From: Rheum nobile
Taxonomy: Eukaryota; Streptophyta; Magnoliopsida; Caryophyllales; Polygonaceae
Length of the DNA: 64,000 bases
NCBI GenBank assembly: GCA_027886185.1
Contig: WOAB01000317.1
Coordinates: 1,736,001 to 1,800,000, forward strand
Direction: 5' to 3'
Shown here: positions 35,193-47,570 of the stretch, piece by piece
Layout: every line of letters begins with the position of its first letter
How positions within the stretch are numbered: position 1 is the stretch's first letter
The notes under the pieces: model-generated
Seen by the model: the letters and a program-made list of their open reading frames with translations, nothing else
Databases searched by the model: none
What the model was told of the DNA's origin: nothing
Made by a program: the position numbers and the translations under genes

Positions 35193-36542
35193 TACTCCAT
35201 AAAGCTTAATGCAAAGCTTTATTATTTGTAATCTACTTGATTAGTGTTTGATAAAAAAATGTTAATCTAGTGTAAGAAGTTTGTAATAGATTAATTAACG
35301 TAGCTTAATTTTACCAAAAATAAAAATGTGACCTCCCAAAAATTGTTGAATATTAACAAATTGAATTTTCCTTTTCACTCATTTAAGCTTGTAATATCGA
35401 ACACCAATTATATATTTTCAATAATTAAGCTAATAAATACAGTTTCAGTTCTAGCTAATCAATCAACTTCAGCTTCAATTTTAACTACTCATTCAACTCT
35501 AACTCCTATTTCAATTGAATATGTCGAACTGAACCTCAGGAGTTTAAATAGAAGGTGAAAACTATATAAATAGAGTTGGGGTAGAGAAACACAAATGTAT
35601 GAATACAAGAAAAAATGTTACTAGTTCAAATGGAGGAGGAGAAATCCCGCAATGTACTAGTTATTTATAGATATATAGAGAAGGAAACAAAGCACGTACC
35701 AAATATGACAAAAAAACGTGGTCATAAGGTGGGCAATGAGTGCTACTTTGATTGAATTCCTTCAAAGCACTTCCAAGTTTCATCGTGCTACGCCCGGGGG
35801 CGGAGATAAGGGGGACCAGGGGGTTCCTGTGCCCCTCCTTTTCTGCTAGATTATTTTATGTTTTAATTGATTTATGTAAAAGATATAAAAAAAATCTTGT
35901 GCTGGTGGTATTTTTTTTTCATTTCATAGTTTAGTAGTTTTGTGTTCTAGAGGTGAAAACTTTCATCCACTTTTTTTAAAAGTTAAACATATACTCTCTT
36001 TTCTTTATTTTTTTTACCAGTGGTCATGCCCGTGTTACGCACAGAGCATATTGTGATATATTATTATAACTTATTTCTATAAAAAAAAATATAATTGATG
36101 CAATGTGTAAAAATTTTATAACACATAAATATTCATAAATGTGAAGATAATCTTTTTTTCTCTATTTTTGTTGTAAATAGATTTTTTGATCCTTTAAAAC
36201 ATTACCAAAATACTTTAATGATGTTATTCTATCTCTTTTGTTATCAAATTTGTCATACATGTGAGTATTAATTGTTCATAAAAAATATTATTGTTTATCA
36301 TTGCGTCTAAAATCTTACAATTACCTTAATTAATTTCTTTTTTATTTTCATTTTACAGTAGTGTTGTGTAAAAAAAAAGCTTAAAGTTACGCCGCGGCTA
36401 AATACATTTTCTAAATATACAGTGCATAGGCTTGTATATATAACACGTGCCCGTGCCAAGTGGCACATAAATATAACACGTGCCAGTGTAATTTATTGTT
36501 ATTTTTTTAATAAAAACAAAAACTGTAGCACGGGCACGTTTT
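35193..36542. other. Intergenic region with transposon-end fragments
   Basis: No genes. Around 35790-35855, GGGGGCGGAG and TGTGCCCCTCC recall the end of a hAT-type element. CATGCCCGTGTTACGCACAG near 36026-36045 resembles a Helitron 3' hairpin but lacks CTAG. ACGTGCCCGTGC near 36445 and GCACGGGCACGT near 36528 are exact 12-bp inverted copies. Confidence 0.4.
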
Positions 36543-37378
36543 TTTAGTTTAGTTTAATCAAACTAAAAAATATACTGTAATCCTAACTTCATACTAAATA
36601 TACTGCAAATAAAGGTTATACTAAATATACTGTAATCCTAACTTCATTATTGTATTAATCGAATAACCGTTATTCGATTAATACAATAATGAAGTTAGAA
36701 TTGCAGTATATTTAGTATGACCGTTATTTGAATAGTTATAATGAAGTTAGGATTACATAACACTTAGTATAACCGTTCTTTGAATAACACGATAATGAAG
36801 TTAGGATTACATTACACTTAGCGTGACCGATATTCGAGTAATAGGATGATGAACTTAGGATTACAATATAGTTTGTATAACCGATATTCGAATAATACGA
36901 TATAATGTAATCCGAACTTCATTCATTACATTTTTATTCAAATATCGGTTATACAAGCAATATAGGTTATGAAAATCAACGGGGTTTGATATCTCTAAAT
37001 CTCAAACCCTACTTACCCTAGGGTTTCTAGGGTATGATAATGAAGTTAAGATTACATTACATTTAGTATAATCGTTATTCGAATAATATGATAATGAAGT
37101 TGGGATTAAAATATAATTAGTATAATCGATATTTGAATGATAACGAATAATAATTTAATGAATTCATGATTACATTATACTTAGTGTAATCGTTATTCAA
37201 ATAATACGATAATGAAGTTAGTATTACAATATAATTAGTATAACCGATATTCGAATTATACGATAATGAAGTTAGGATTACGTTACACCTAGTAGAATCG
37301 ATATTCGAATAATACAACAATCAAGTTAGGAGCATTACACATAGTTTTTTAGTTTGATTAAACTAAACTAAACTAAAA
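36543..37378. mobile_element. Foldback element with 54-bp tandem repeats
   Basis: The termini TTTAGTTTAATCAAACTAAA (left, from 36543) and TTTAGTTTGATTAAACTAAA (right, to about 37378) are inverted over about 27 bp. The interior is a tandem array of about 54 bp containing AACCGATATTCGAATAATA and GATAATGAAGTTAGGATTAC (units near 36721, 36773, 36827, 36881 and on to 37300), with orientation switches. An almost perfect 48-bp-arm palindrome is centred at 36668 with a one-base loop. It has no coding capacity. Confidence 0.65.
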
Positions 37379-38197
37379 TAATATATATATATTTTTACTG
37401 TTAGCAAGCACATACATTCAGAGGTACATATATCAAAAACTACAATAATCGGAAACTATGATCTTTGATTTTGACATTTTGGCGATTGAAACAATTTCTA
37501 TTGTAAACTATATATATGATTCTACATACCTTGTTTACATACATAATTATATTTCTATCATAAAGTCTACAATTTCAATTTTTAAACGCCTCGCGTTATA
37601 TTTTGAAAGGAAAAATGTCTTACTTGGAGTTTGAAAGATCCTTCATTATAGTAATAAAGTCATAATAAATTATGAATGACCATTTAAATATTTCCATGTA
37701 ACTATTATTTTTTAATTGAATTTTAATTCAGCATTTATCTTTATCTATAATTTTGTCATAACTTTTTTTTAACAATCATACCCTAATGGGATTTGAACCC
37801 AATATATTTTTATGGATAAAGGATAAGATAAGATAGGTCGTAGTTATATTTTTTGGTACGTACACTAACTTATGATAAAGCTGGAAAATATTTTAATTGT
37901 TTACATCATATGTAGAGTAGAATGTAATAAACCAGAAAAACAACAAAAGAAAAAGAAAAAAAGAGAGTAGAATGTAGGTTTTATGGAGAAACAAACAATG
38001 TATTATTATTATTATTATTATTATTAGGTTTAATAGATGAGTTTGTTGGATTGTATTATTTTTAAGTATTTCATATAAAATATAAATCTATAGTACATTT
38101 GATGATATTGATATAGATGATAATAAAAAAATTGAAAACAATTTTCATGAATTAAGAGGATGACATTGATTGCCAAAATGTCTACTTTATATGTTTA
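37379..38197. other. AT-rich intergenic stretch with an ATT microsatellite
   Basis: No genes. An ATT/TTA trinucleotide run occupies about 38001-38026. Confidence 0.5.
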
Positions 38198-40413
38198 CTA
38201 GAAATCTAAGCCCGTGCGAAAGCCTTTTATATATATATATAGTGTCGCGGTTTAAATGTGAGTTTGTAATATATGGATTGTTGCTGCATGTTTTATCTTA
38301 GACAATATATTTTTTGATATGTATTTAAATGTAATATCTAAGTATTTTATGTATAAAATGTTATGATTGTACGAAGTATAATTTTATTTATTTATTTTGG
38401 TTAGAAGTTCATTTTAAATTTTGAATTAGGTGGTAGTTGTTTTTTGTAGGGATGCGTTTTTTTCTTTGAAAATATTTGGGGAATATTTTAGAAATGCTAT
38501 TTAATTATATGTTATGCTTGAACTGGAATATTTGTAAGAAACTTGCTACAACAACTCTCATTTCTTACATGCTCCACTACCCTCCACATTTCTATTTTTT
38601 TTGCCTTTATCTTACAAATTTATTGCCTTTTACTAATGTGTTTTTTTATTATGCTTTAGTTATTAATATTCATTAATATATCATTTTATTTTTTTGGTCT
38701 GGAATATATATCGTTTTATTAGTCACATTGACTTTACATATTCCTAGACATTAATATCATTTTAATTAAAATATATTAGTCATTACTTCATATTCTTATT
38801 AAATACAGAGTAATAGAAATAATTGGTGCTGCATATTCTTAAACCTTGTTACATTTTATATAAAAGTACATTAGTTATTTTATCAAGACATGCTTACTCT
38901 TCTTAGCGAAATTATAATTCACAACTTCTTCCTTGTACATTTCATATGTGAGAGTGAGTACATGTCTATTATTTCGGCTTTCATCCTTGATTAATTCCTC
39001 TAGACCAAGACAAATGAGAATAAATTTAGTATATATACACGATGAGTGTAAAATGAATATGTATAAAATAGAACAATAAAAATCATCCTTAACCAAAATA
39101 ACAACACACTTACCTAAATCGATTTAGTACAAAAAAGAAACTAAAAATACAAACCTAATTGAATTTATGCTACCAATAGTTGAAGGGTTTACACCGTCCA
39201 TAAAATAGTTTGCTTTATTCGTTATTAACAATCAGTCGTCCTAAATCGATTGTCTTTGTCCTCCTTCTAGTGAAAGCTACTCGTGCATGATGTAAACAAT
39301 CGATGCCTCAATAATGCTATTGATTATCCAATTCTCTGACATCTTCACATAAAATTAACCTATCTCAATCAAAAGACAATTATATTAATAAATTTAAACC
39401 GATATATGTAAGTATTTAGTGTAGGTGTAGACTACAAAAGAGATTCAAATACATATAATCAAGGATAGTTTACCGTGAGGTGGATATATACTTGCATCAT
39501 CGACAATCGGGAATCCTCATTCACATCTTTAACATAATAATTATGCTTACTTCAGCGACCATGTCTTTTTAAGGTGTTGCCACTATCTCCCAAGCTTCAC
39601 TATATGGCTTTCTAAAGCTAATTTCCATGTAGAAGAATGAGATGATGGATGCCCAGAGCAAATGAACGGAAAATCACCGTTTTCGCCCTTTTATAGATGA
39701 AAATGTTACTTGGAAAGTGAAGTCATTTTGACATATAACCGTTTAGACATCTTGACTATAATTTGTTTCCAACCATTCATTGTGTACTAAATACGGGAGT
39801 TACGTGTAGTAATTTGATAATATTAAAACAAGAGTAAATGAGAGCAAAATATAACGTATACACTATGTAGTAATTATCACTAATTGAGATTTAGGTGAAA
39901 ATTGAGTCATAACCTAAAGAGTAGTCTGTACGTAGAGGCAGGATTTAACTGAAAAAAGTGTGTGTGGGGAGGGAATAATTACTTACAAATAGTGCTTATT
40001 TCTATATATACGCATAAAATATGCTATGGTATATTAAAATAAACAAAAAAAAATTAATTACTTAAATTACAAAGTAGCCTATAATTATACTTATGTATTT
40101 TATATTGTTTTATAAACCCTATAGTAAAAATCGATCGAATAAGCTGATATATTATATACTAAGGGTGATAAACTAACACTACATGCAAACTATACCTTTG
40201 GGCTCATTTAAGCCTTTGATTTTGTCTTTAAAAGTTAGCATTAAATGACCTAGAATGCTAACTTTTAAATATATACAGATAGTAAATTTATTATGATGAA
40301 AACATTATAATGAAATAACATAATGGATGCTTTCATTTCCACTCGACAACATGAAATATTATCCAACTTCAAAACATAACACATTAGATTATAAAGTTCA
40401 ACATTATAAACAA

Positions 40414-40655
40414 GAGTTTGGATCATATGCGGAGCACTCTTCCCGTGCGGACGTGCGAAGCATGCACTTTAGGGCCTTATTTGTGCACTTTAACGTCTTA
40501 TTTGTGCACTTTTTCAAAAAAAAAAAAAAAAAAATCTTTTTCAATTTTTTTTTCCAAGCATTTTCAATTTTTTTGCAAAAGTGCACAAATAAGGCCATAT
40601 AGTGCATGTCCGCACGTCCGCACGGGAAGAGTGCTCCGCATCGGAACCGCACTCT
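40414..40655. mobile_element. MITE with ~75-bp inverted repeats
   Basis: TATAAACAA at 40405-40413 and 40656-40664 is an exact 9-bp duplication (8 bp if the terminal A is assigned to the element). The arms share ATGCGGAGCACTCTTCCCGT, then GCGGACGTGCG and GGCCTTATTTGTGCACTTT in inverted order around an A/T-rich loop. No coding sequence. The duplication length suggests Mutator or hAT. Confidence 0.82.
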
Positions 40656-40831
40656 TATAAACAAATAAATATCAGTAAAATCATTCAGTTATTCTTATAT
40701 AAAATGTAACTATGTTTTGTACTATAAATATATAACACATTAATATACTTAGTATGTGAATGAAAGTCCAGTGTTATGATAAAATAAAGTTGTGCCTCAT
40801 AGTATTTCTAAATAATTTGAAGAACCATTTT

Positions 40832-40862
40832 CTAGTAGGTTGACCCCGTACGTCGCACGGGC
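40832..40862 (-). other. Helitron-like 3' terminus
   Basis: On the minus strand: GCCCGTGCGACGTACGGG, a hairpin with one mismatch, then GTCAACCTACTAG ending at 40832. The following base is A rather than T, so the insertion context is imperfect. No partner 5' end was found. Confidence 0.4.
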
Positions 40863-41469
40863 AATATAGTGTTTTAGTAATTGATTTTTTAAATTTACTT
40901 GTTGAGGAGAACATAAATTATGTAGTTTATTCGCAAATATAAGATTATAAATAATAAATTAAGAGTAAAATATAATTAAGTCTAGAAAAGTATAAATTGT
41001 AATGAAGAGAATAACGAATCAATGATATAGCTCTTTTTGGTGTTATAAACTTGTATAATTATTAGTATAATATATGCACATAAAATTGTACATACCTCAA
41101 TTCATTATAAATTAAAAAATATGTTTATAAATTATTAATTTTTCTTGACTTAATTGCTAAAATCATCATACTTTTAATATACCTTAAGAAACAACATTTT
41201 TTATTGTTTAGCACCACCTAATTTTATATAGAAATTACCACATATTTCAAAAATATTATAATTTATTATTTTAGAAACATCTAATGTTGTATTTTTTATG
41301 TAAGACAACTACCCAAAGTATCCAGACAGTTTCCAAATTCCCCCCCCCCCCCCCTCTTTTCGTTCTTCCCCTTGCTGGATGTTGTTAGGTCTATGCTGAA
41401 GCAGGAGACCGAAGGCTCCTACAACCTACAAATATGTAAGAACATGTTCCAATTCAACGATTTCTAACC

Positions 41470-42120
41470 CGACGAGAAACCGCGCACGCCAGATTTTTAC
41501 GCATCGCACTCCCCCCTGGGCGGCACGAGGTGCCGCCCAGTAGACCCTACCAAAAACCCGGTCTAACTCTGGGTGGCAATAGGTGCAACCCAGTAGAACC
41601 GGATTTTTGTAAAACCCGGTTCAGAGGCTGGGCTACACCTATTGCCGCCCAGATTTGTTTTTTTTTTAGAGAACCCGGTTTAAAATTTTATTTTATTTAT
41701 TTAAATAAAAATAGATTGAATTTGAGGAATTCGGGTTTAATTGTGGGCGGCAACAACTGCCGCCCAGAAAACCCTCAAAAGAATTTAAAATTTGACGTGG
41801 GCGGCAATAGGTGCCGCCCACCTTTAACCCCCCCCCCCCCCAAAAATGTACTTTTTTTTTCATAATCATGTAGAAAATTTCAATACGAGTCCGTACATAT
41901 AAAATTTGTCCAAAACGGACACCGTTTGCCCCTCCAAAAGCCCAAAAAATGAAGCCTTGTAGTGAAATTTGGTGTCCGACATATAGCGCATTGTAGTGTA
42001 ATTTTTTGCATTTTTCTACTATAATTTTGTATAAAATTTTAATACGAGTCCGTACATATAAAATTCATCCAAAACGGATATCGTTTTCCCCTCCAAAAAG
42101 CCAAAAATCGAGAATAAAAA
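41470..42120 (+). repeat. Left TIR of the satellite-bearing MULE
   Basis: About 650 bp matched in inverted orientation by 45020-45675. It contains 21-bp interrupted palindromes such as GGGCGGC-ACGAGGT-GCCGCCC (from 41519) and GGGCGGC-AATAGGT-GCCGCCC (near 41800). A second block (ACGAGTCCGTACATATAAAA, twice) is also mirrored. Confidence 0.88.
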
Positions 42121-45030
42121 CTTTATATACTATAGTATTTTATTATATTTCATATATTTATACTTATATATTATAGTATTTCATTATATTTCATATAGTT
42201 AAATTATATATTATAGTATTTTATTATATTTCATATAGTTACACTTATGTACTATAGTATTTCATTAAATTTCGTATAGTTACACTTATATACTATAGTA
42301 TTTTATTATATTTCATATAGTTATATTTATGTACTATTGTAATTCATTAAATTTCATATAGTTACACTTATGTACTATAGTATTTTATTAAATCTAGTAT
42401 ACTTAGACTTATATATTATAGTATTTCATTATATTTCAAATAGTTACACTTATATACTAGATTTAATGAAATACTATAGTATATAAGTCTAAGTATACTA
42501 GATTTAATGAAATACTATAGTAAATAAGTGTAACTATATGAAATTTAATGAAATACTATAGTATATAAGTCTAAGTATACTAGACTTAATGAAATACTAT
42601 ACTATATAAGTGTAACTATATGAAATATAATAAAATACTATAGTATATAAGTCTAAGTATACTAGATTTAATAAAATACTATAGTATATAAGTGTAACTA
42701 TATAAAATATAATAAAATACTATAGTATATAAGTGTAACTATATAAAATATAATGAAATACAATGGTACATAAGTGTAACTCTATGAAATATAATGAAAT
42801 ACTATAGTATATAAGTATGACTATATGAAATATAATGAAATACTATAGTATATAAGTATAACTATATAAAATATAATGAAATACTATAGTATATAAGTAT
42901 AACTATATGAAATATAATGAAATACTGTAGTATAAAAGTATAACTGTTTGAAATACTATAGTATATTAGTGTAACTATATGAAATATAATGAAATACTAT
43001 AGTATATTAGTGTAACTATATGAAATATAATAAAATACTATAGTATATAAGTCTAAGTATACTGGATTTAATGAAATACTATAGTATATAAGTGTAACTA
43101 TATGAAATATAATAAAATACTATAATATATAAGTTTAAGTATACTAGATTTAATAAAATACTATACTATATAAGTGTAACTATATGAAATGTAATGAAAT
43201 ACTATAGAACATAAGTGTAACTATATGAAATATAATGAAGTACAATGGTACATAAGTGTAACTCTATGAAATATAATGAAATACTATAGTATATAAGTAT
43301 AACTATATGAAATATAATGAAATACTATAGTATATAAGTATAACTATATGAAATATAATGAAAAACTATAGTATATAATGAAATACTATAGTATATAAGT
43401 GTAACTATATGAAATATAATGAAATACTATAGTATATAAGTATAATTATATGAAATACTATAGTATATTAGTGTAACTATATGAAATATAATAAAATACT
43501 ATAGTATATAAGTATAATTGTTTGAAATACTATAGTATATTAGTGTAACTATATGAAATATAATAAAATACTATAATATATAAGTTTAAGTATACTATAT
43601 GAAATATAATGAAATACTATAGTATATAAGTATAACTGTTTGAAATACTATAGTATATTAGTGTAACTATATGAAATATAATGAAATACTATAGTATATA
43701 ATGAAATACTATAGTATATAAGTGTAACTATATGAAATATAATGAAATACTATAGTATATAAGTATAATTATATGAAATATAATGAAATACTATATTATA
43801 TAAATATAACTATATGAAATATAATGAAATACTATAGTATATAAGTATAACTGTTTGAAATACTATAGTATATTAGTTAACTATATGAAATATAATAAAA
43901 TACTATAATAAATAAGTTTAAGTATAGTTACACTTATATACTATAGTATTTCATTATATTTCATATAGTTATACTTATATACTATAGTATTTCATTATAT
44001 TTCATATAGTTATACTTATATACTATAGTATTTCATTATATTTCATATAGTTATACTTATGTACTATAGTATCTCATTACATTTCATATAGTTACACTTA
44101 TATACTATAGTATTTCATTACATTTCATATAGTTACACTTATATACTATAGTATTATCATTATATACTATAGTATTTTATTATATTTCATATAGTTATAC
44201 TTATATACTATAGTATTTCATTATATACTATAATATTTTATTATATTTCATATAGTTACACTAATATACTATAGTATTTTATTATATTTCATATAGTTAT
44301 ACTTATATACTATAGTATTTCATTATATTTCATATAGTTACACTTATGTACCATTGTATTTCATTATATTTCATATAGTTACACTTATGTACTATAGTAT
44401 TTCATTACATTTTATAGTATAGTATTTTATTATATTTCATATAGTTACACTTATATACTATAGTATTTTATTAAATCTAGTATACTTAGACTTATATACT
44501 ATAGTATTTTATTATATTTCATATAGTTACACTTATATACTATAGTATTTCATTAAATATAGTATACTTAGACTTATATACTATAGTATTTCATTAAATT
44601 TTATATAGTTACACTTATGTACTATAGTATTTCATTAAATCTAGTATACTTAGACTTATATACTATAGTATTTCATTAAATCTAGTATATAAGTGTAACT
44701 ATATGAAATATAATGAAATACTATAATATATAAGTCTAAGTATACTAGATTTAATAAAATACTATAGTACATAAGTGTAACTATATGAAATTTAATGAAT
44801 TACAATAGTACATAAGTGTAGCTATATGAAATATAATAAAATACTATAATATATAAGTGTAACTATACGAATTTTAATGAAATATTATATAGTACATAAG
44901 TGTAACTATATGAAATATAATAAAATACTATAATATATAATGTAACTATATGAAATATAATGAAATACTATAATATATAAGTATAAATATATGAAATATA
45001 ATAAAATACTATAGTATATAAAGTTTTTAT
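42115..45030. repeat. 41-bp satellite array with three orientation switches
   Basis: The unit contains ACTATAGTATATAAGTGTAA and CTATATGAAATATAATGAAA. It is in one orientation at about 42115-42450, flips for 42450-43925, flips back for 43925-44690 and again for 44690-45030. The flips make the whole element self-complementary, with its main fold near 43925. Some units carry a TCTAAGTATACTAGATTTAA variant. Confidence 0.9.
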
Positions 45031-45675
45031 TCTCGATTTTTGGCTTTTTGGAGGGGAAAACGATATCCATTTTGGATGAATTTTATCTGTACGGACTCGT
45101 ATTAAAATTTTATACAAAATTATAGTAGAAAAATGCAAAAAAAATTCACTACAATGCGCTATATGCCGGACACCAAATTTCACTACAAGGCTTCGTTTTT
45201 TTGGCTTTTGGAGGGGCAAACGATGTCCGTTTTGGACGAATTTTATATGTACGGACTCGTATTGAAATTCTCTACATGATTATGAAAAAAAAGTACAATT
45301 TTTCTTTGGGGGTTAAAGGTGGGCGGCACCTATTGCCGTCCACGTCAATTTTTTTTTGGGGGGTTAAAGGTGGGCAGCACCTATTGCCGCCCACGTCAAA
45401 TTTTAAATTCTTTTGAGGGTTTTATGGGCGGCAGTTGTTGCCGCCCACAATTAAACCGGTTTAGTGGACGGCACATATTGCCGCCCATTAATCCGGTTCA
45501 GTGAATCGGATTAAAAAAATTAATTAATTAAATCATACTTTTAATTTAAAAAAATTGAACCCATCCTGGGCGGCACCTAGTGCAGCCCAAGAAAATCGGG
45601 TTTTTTGGGCTGCACTTAGTGCCCCCCAGGGGGGAGTGCGAGGCGTAAAAATCTGGCGTGTGCGGTTTAACGGCC
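45020..45675 (-). repeat. Right TIR of the satellite-bearing MULE
   Basis: Inverted partner of 41470-42120. It carries an extra GGGCGGC module and C/G-run length changes, so it has diverged by slippage. Confidence 0.88.
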
Positions 45676-45684
45676 TTTCTAACC

Positions 45685-46900
45685 CCCTTTTCAAAAAGAG
45701 CTTGCAAATCCACTGCAGAACTCCCTTTTAAAAACCCCTCTCCTATCTCAAAGCAAACAATTTTTCCTGTTTTCAAGTCCTCCAATTAAAGAATCCCCTT
45801 TTCTTGATTTCTGGGTTCATTCGATCTTTGGATGTTGGATTTCAGATTTGGGGACAGGAGCAGGGAGAGCTTCAAAATCTAGCTCGGATGAAGGTGGGAT
45901 TGGTAGTGTCCTGACATTCGAGGATTCCAAGCTCTAACCATTATGCCCACTGGTTTGCTTTTGGGATTTTTCACTCTGGCATTGAAGGTTATTCTCATGT
46001 GTTCTTCTTCTTCTTTCTGTTTGGAATTTTAGTATTCTGTTGTTATTTTGGCAGTTTTTTTTGTTCTTGATTGCCTTCTATTTGTGGTAGATTTGTGTTT
46101 TCTGATGGATCTATTGACAATCTTCTTGTTTCTAGGTTTTTATTTATTTTTATTGTGATTTTTTACTTGTGTGCTAAATTGTTTTGGTTTTTCTTTTATT
46201 ATGTTGCAAATTTGCAATGGAAGAGGGAATTAGGGTACTGGAACTTACTAATGCTTGGTTTAATGCTTTGAAACATATAATCTCACGCTTAAAACCCCCA
46301 GGAATTGGATTATCATACCTTATACCAAACCTCCGTTTGGCTAATTCCAAACCATAAGAAACCATAAGAAAGCTAATTTAACACTATGATATGCAGTATG
46401 GAGTTCCAAGTACCTGATGGCGAAATGTAAGCCAAATTTCACATAATATATTTTGCTTGTCTCGTGATAACTTGGATGTTATTTGGAGGTTGTTATACTT
46501 GTTGCATTGCCTTCTTTCACTCTACTCGGGTTTTGTTGACTGAATTAAGGTATCTTTAATCATGAATGCCTTGAAAGATGGGTTTTTGGTGTTTGGTGTA
46601 TGCACTTTGCTAATTTGCTTATGTAAGGGAGAAAATGAAATTGGTTCGTATCGTAGTGGAGGTTCAATTCCGTGCAAAGTGGTAATTGCTTGATGGATGA
46701 GGTATGGTGATCCTCGAATTGTGGTTCTAGTGGTTTGCTCCATGCTTCATTTTACATCTCATTTTCTACTTCTCTATTAACTGTTTTTTCAAGTGATGGG
46801 GAGATTATATTCTATGTTGTTAACTATTAGTATATACATGAAATAAGGGGTATATGTTAGAGTCCAATATTATCATTTGTGTATATTAAATTGAGTACAG
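45685..46900. other. Non-coding stretch right of the satellite MULE
   Basis: Low-complexity T-rich DNA with no credible gene. 45780-45990 resembles a transcribed leader, but no frame follows. Confidence 0.35.
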
Positions 46901-46974
46901 TTTATTATGTTGAATTATCATTTGAGTCTTTTTTTGGCTGGAGAAAAGAAATAGCAAAGTATTGGTTGCATACC

Positions 46975-47570
46975 TTGTGATCGCCAACAATATATTCGGT
47001 GCCGATGTATTTCCCAAATGAGTTTGGTGCATCCCATTTCCAACATTCCATGACTTTCATTGTGGCCACAACCCCTTTATACAATTGATCGAGATATAAA
47101 TATGTTTTTTCATTTGCATTGTCTTTTGGCTTCAAATTGAGTCGGTGGATTCTATTAAATCCATGATGGCCTTCCCGTTGCTTGTGTTTGTGGATTATGT
47201 ATTTTTGGATTATGTTGTGGGTGTTGGGAATCTGGTTTTAAATTTGTGTAAGAGGTATTGCATGAAGGGTTCATTGCTTAATGCTTATGCCTACCTATAT
47301 TTGCTTCATTGCTTGTTGTTTGTTTTATTGATTGATTGTCTTTATCTCCTTGTTCATCTGCACATGTCAAGAAAGCCCAAGTTTCAGGTAAGTGCAGATT
47401 GAAAGCCATAGATTGTTAGTTTGAAATGATTGCACACATAACTTCAAATTACCTTTCGTTTATAAGGTGACATTCTACGAATTGAGATCCATCCTTGGTA
47501 GGCCTGATCTTCCCGTCATTGATTGCACAACCTATGACATCTTTCAAATGAAATTGGGGGTAAGTTGGCA
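46975..47570 (-). pseudogene. Exon-like fragments of an unrecognised gene
   Basis: On the minus strand, about 47560-47463 reads QFHLKDVIGCAINDGKIRP then TKDGSQFVECHLIN and ends AAAG|GTAATT. About 47145-46978 follows an AG and reads LKPKDNANEKTYLYLDQLY then PNSFGKYIGTEYIVGDHK, ending CAAG|GTATGC. Both frames have protein-like composition, no stops and good donors, so they look like two exons of one gene. The family was not recognised. They lie near the 5' end of the putative second Helitron, so gene capture is possible. Confidence 0.35.

Larger units (their letters stand above)
41470..45675. mobile_element. Non-autonomous Mutator-like element, giant palindrome
   Basis: An exact 9-bp duplication TTTCTAACC (41461-41469 and 45676-45684) brackets 4206 bp. 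Ends: CGACGAGAAACCGCGCACG on the left and GGCCGTTAAACCGCACACG on the right strand, continuing together as CCAGATTTTTACGC and CGCACTCCCCCCTGG. The inverted arms run about 650 bp each (to about 42120 and from about 45020). The 9-bp duplication and long inverted repeats identify a MULE. There is no transposase; the core is a 41-bp satellite. The terminal AAACCGC and GGGCGGC modules match the autonomous element at 51795-57106, its likely mobilising relative. Confidence 0.9.

Noticed and set aside
36010..36050. Helitron 3' end at CATGCCCGTGTTACGCACAG
   Set aside because: The hairpin is imperfect and the expected CTAG is missing (ACCAG precedes).
38001..38026. CRISPR-like or functional tandem array
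   Set aside because: Simple ATT microsatellite.
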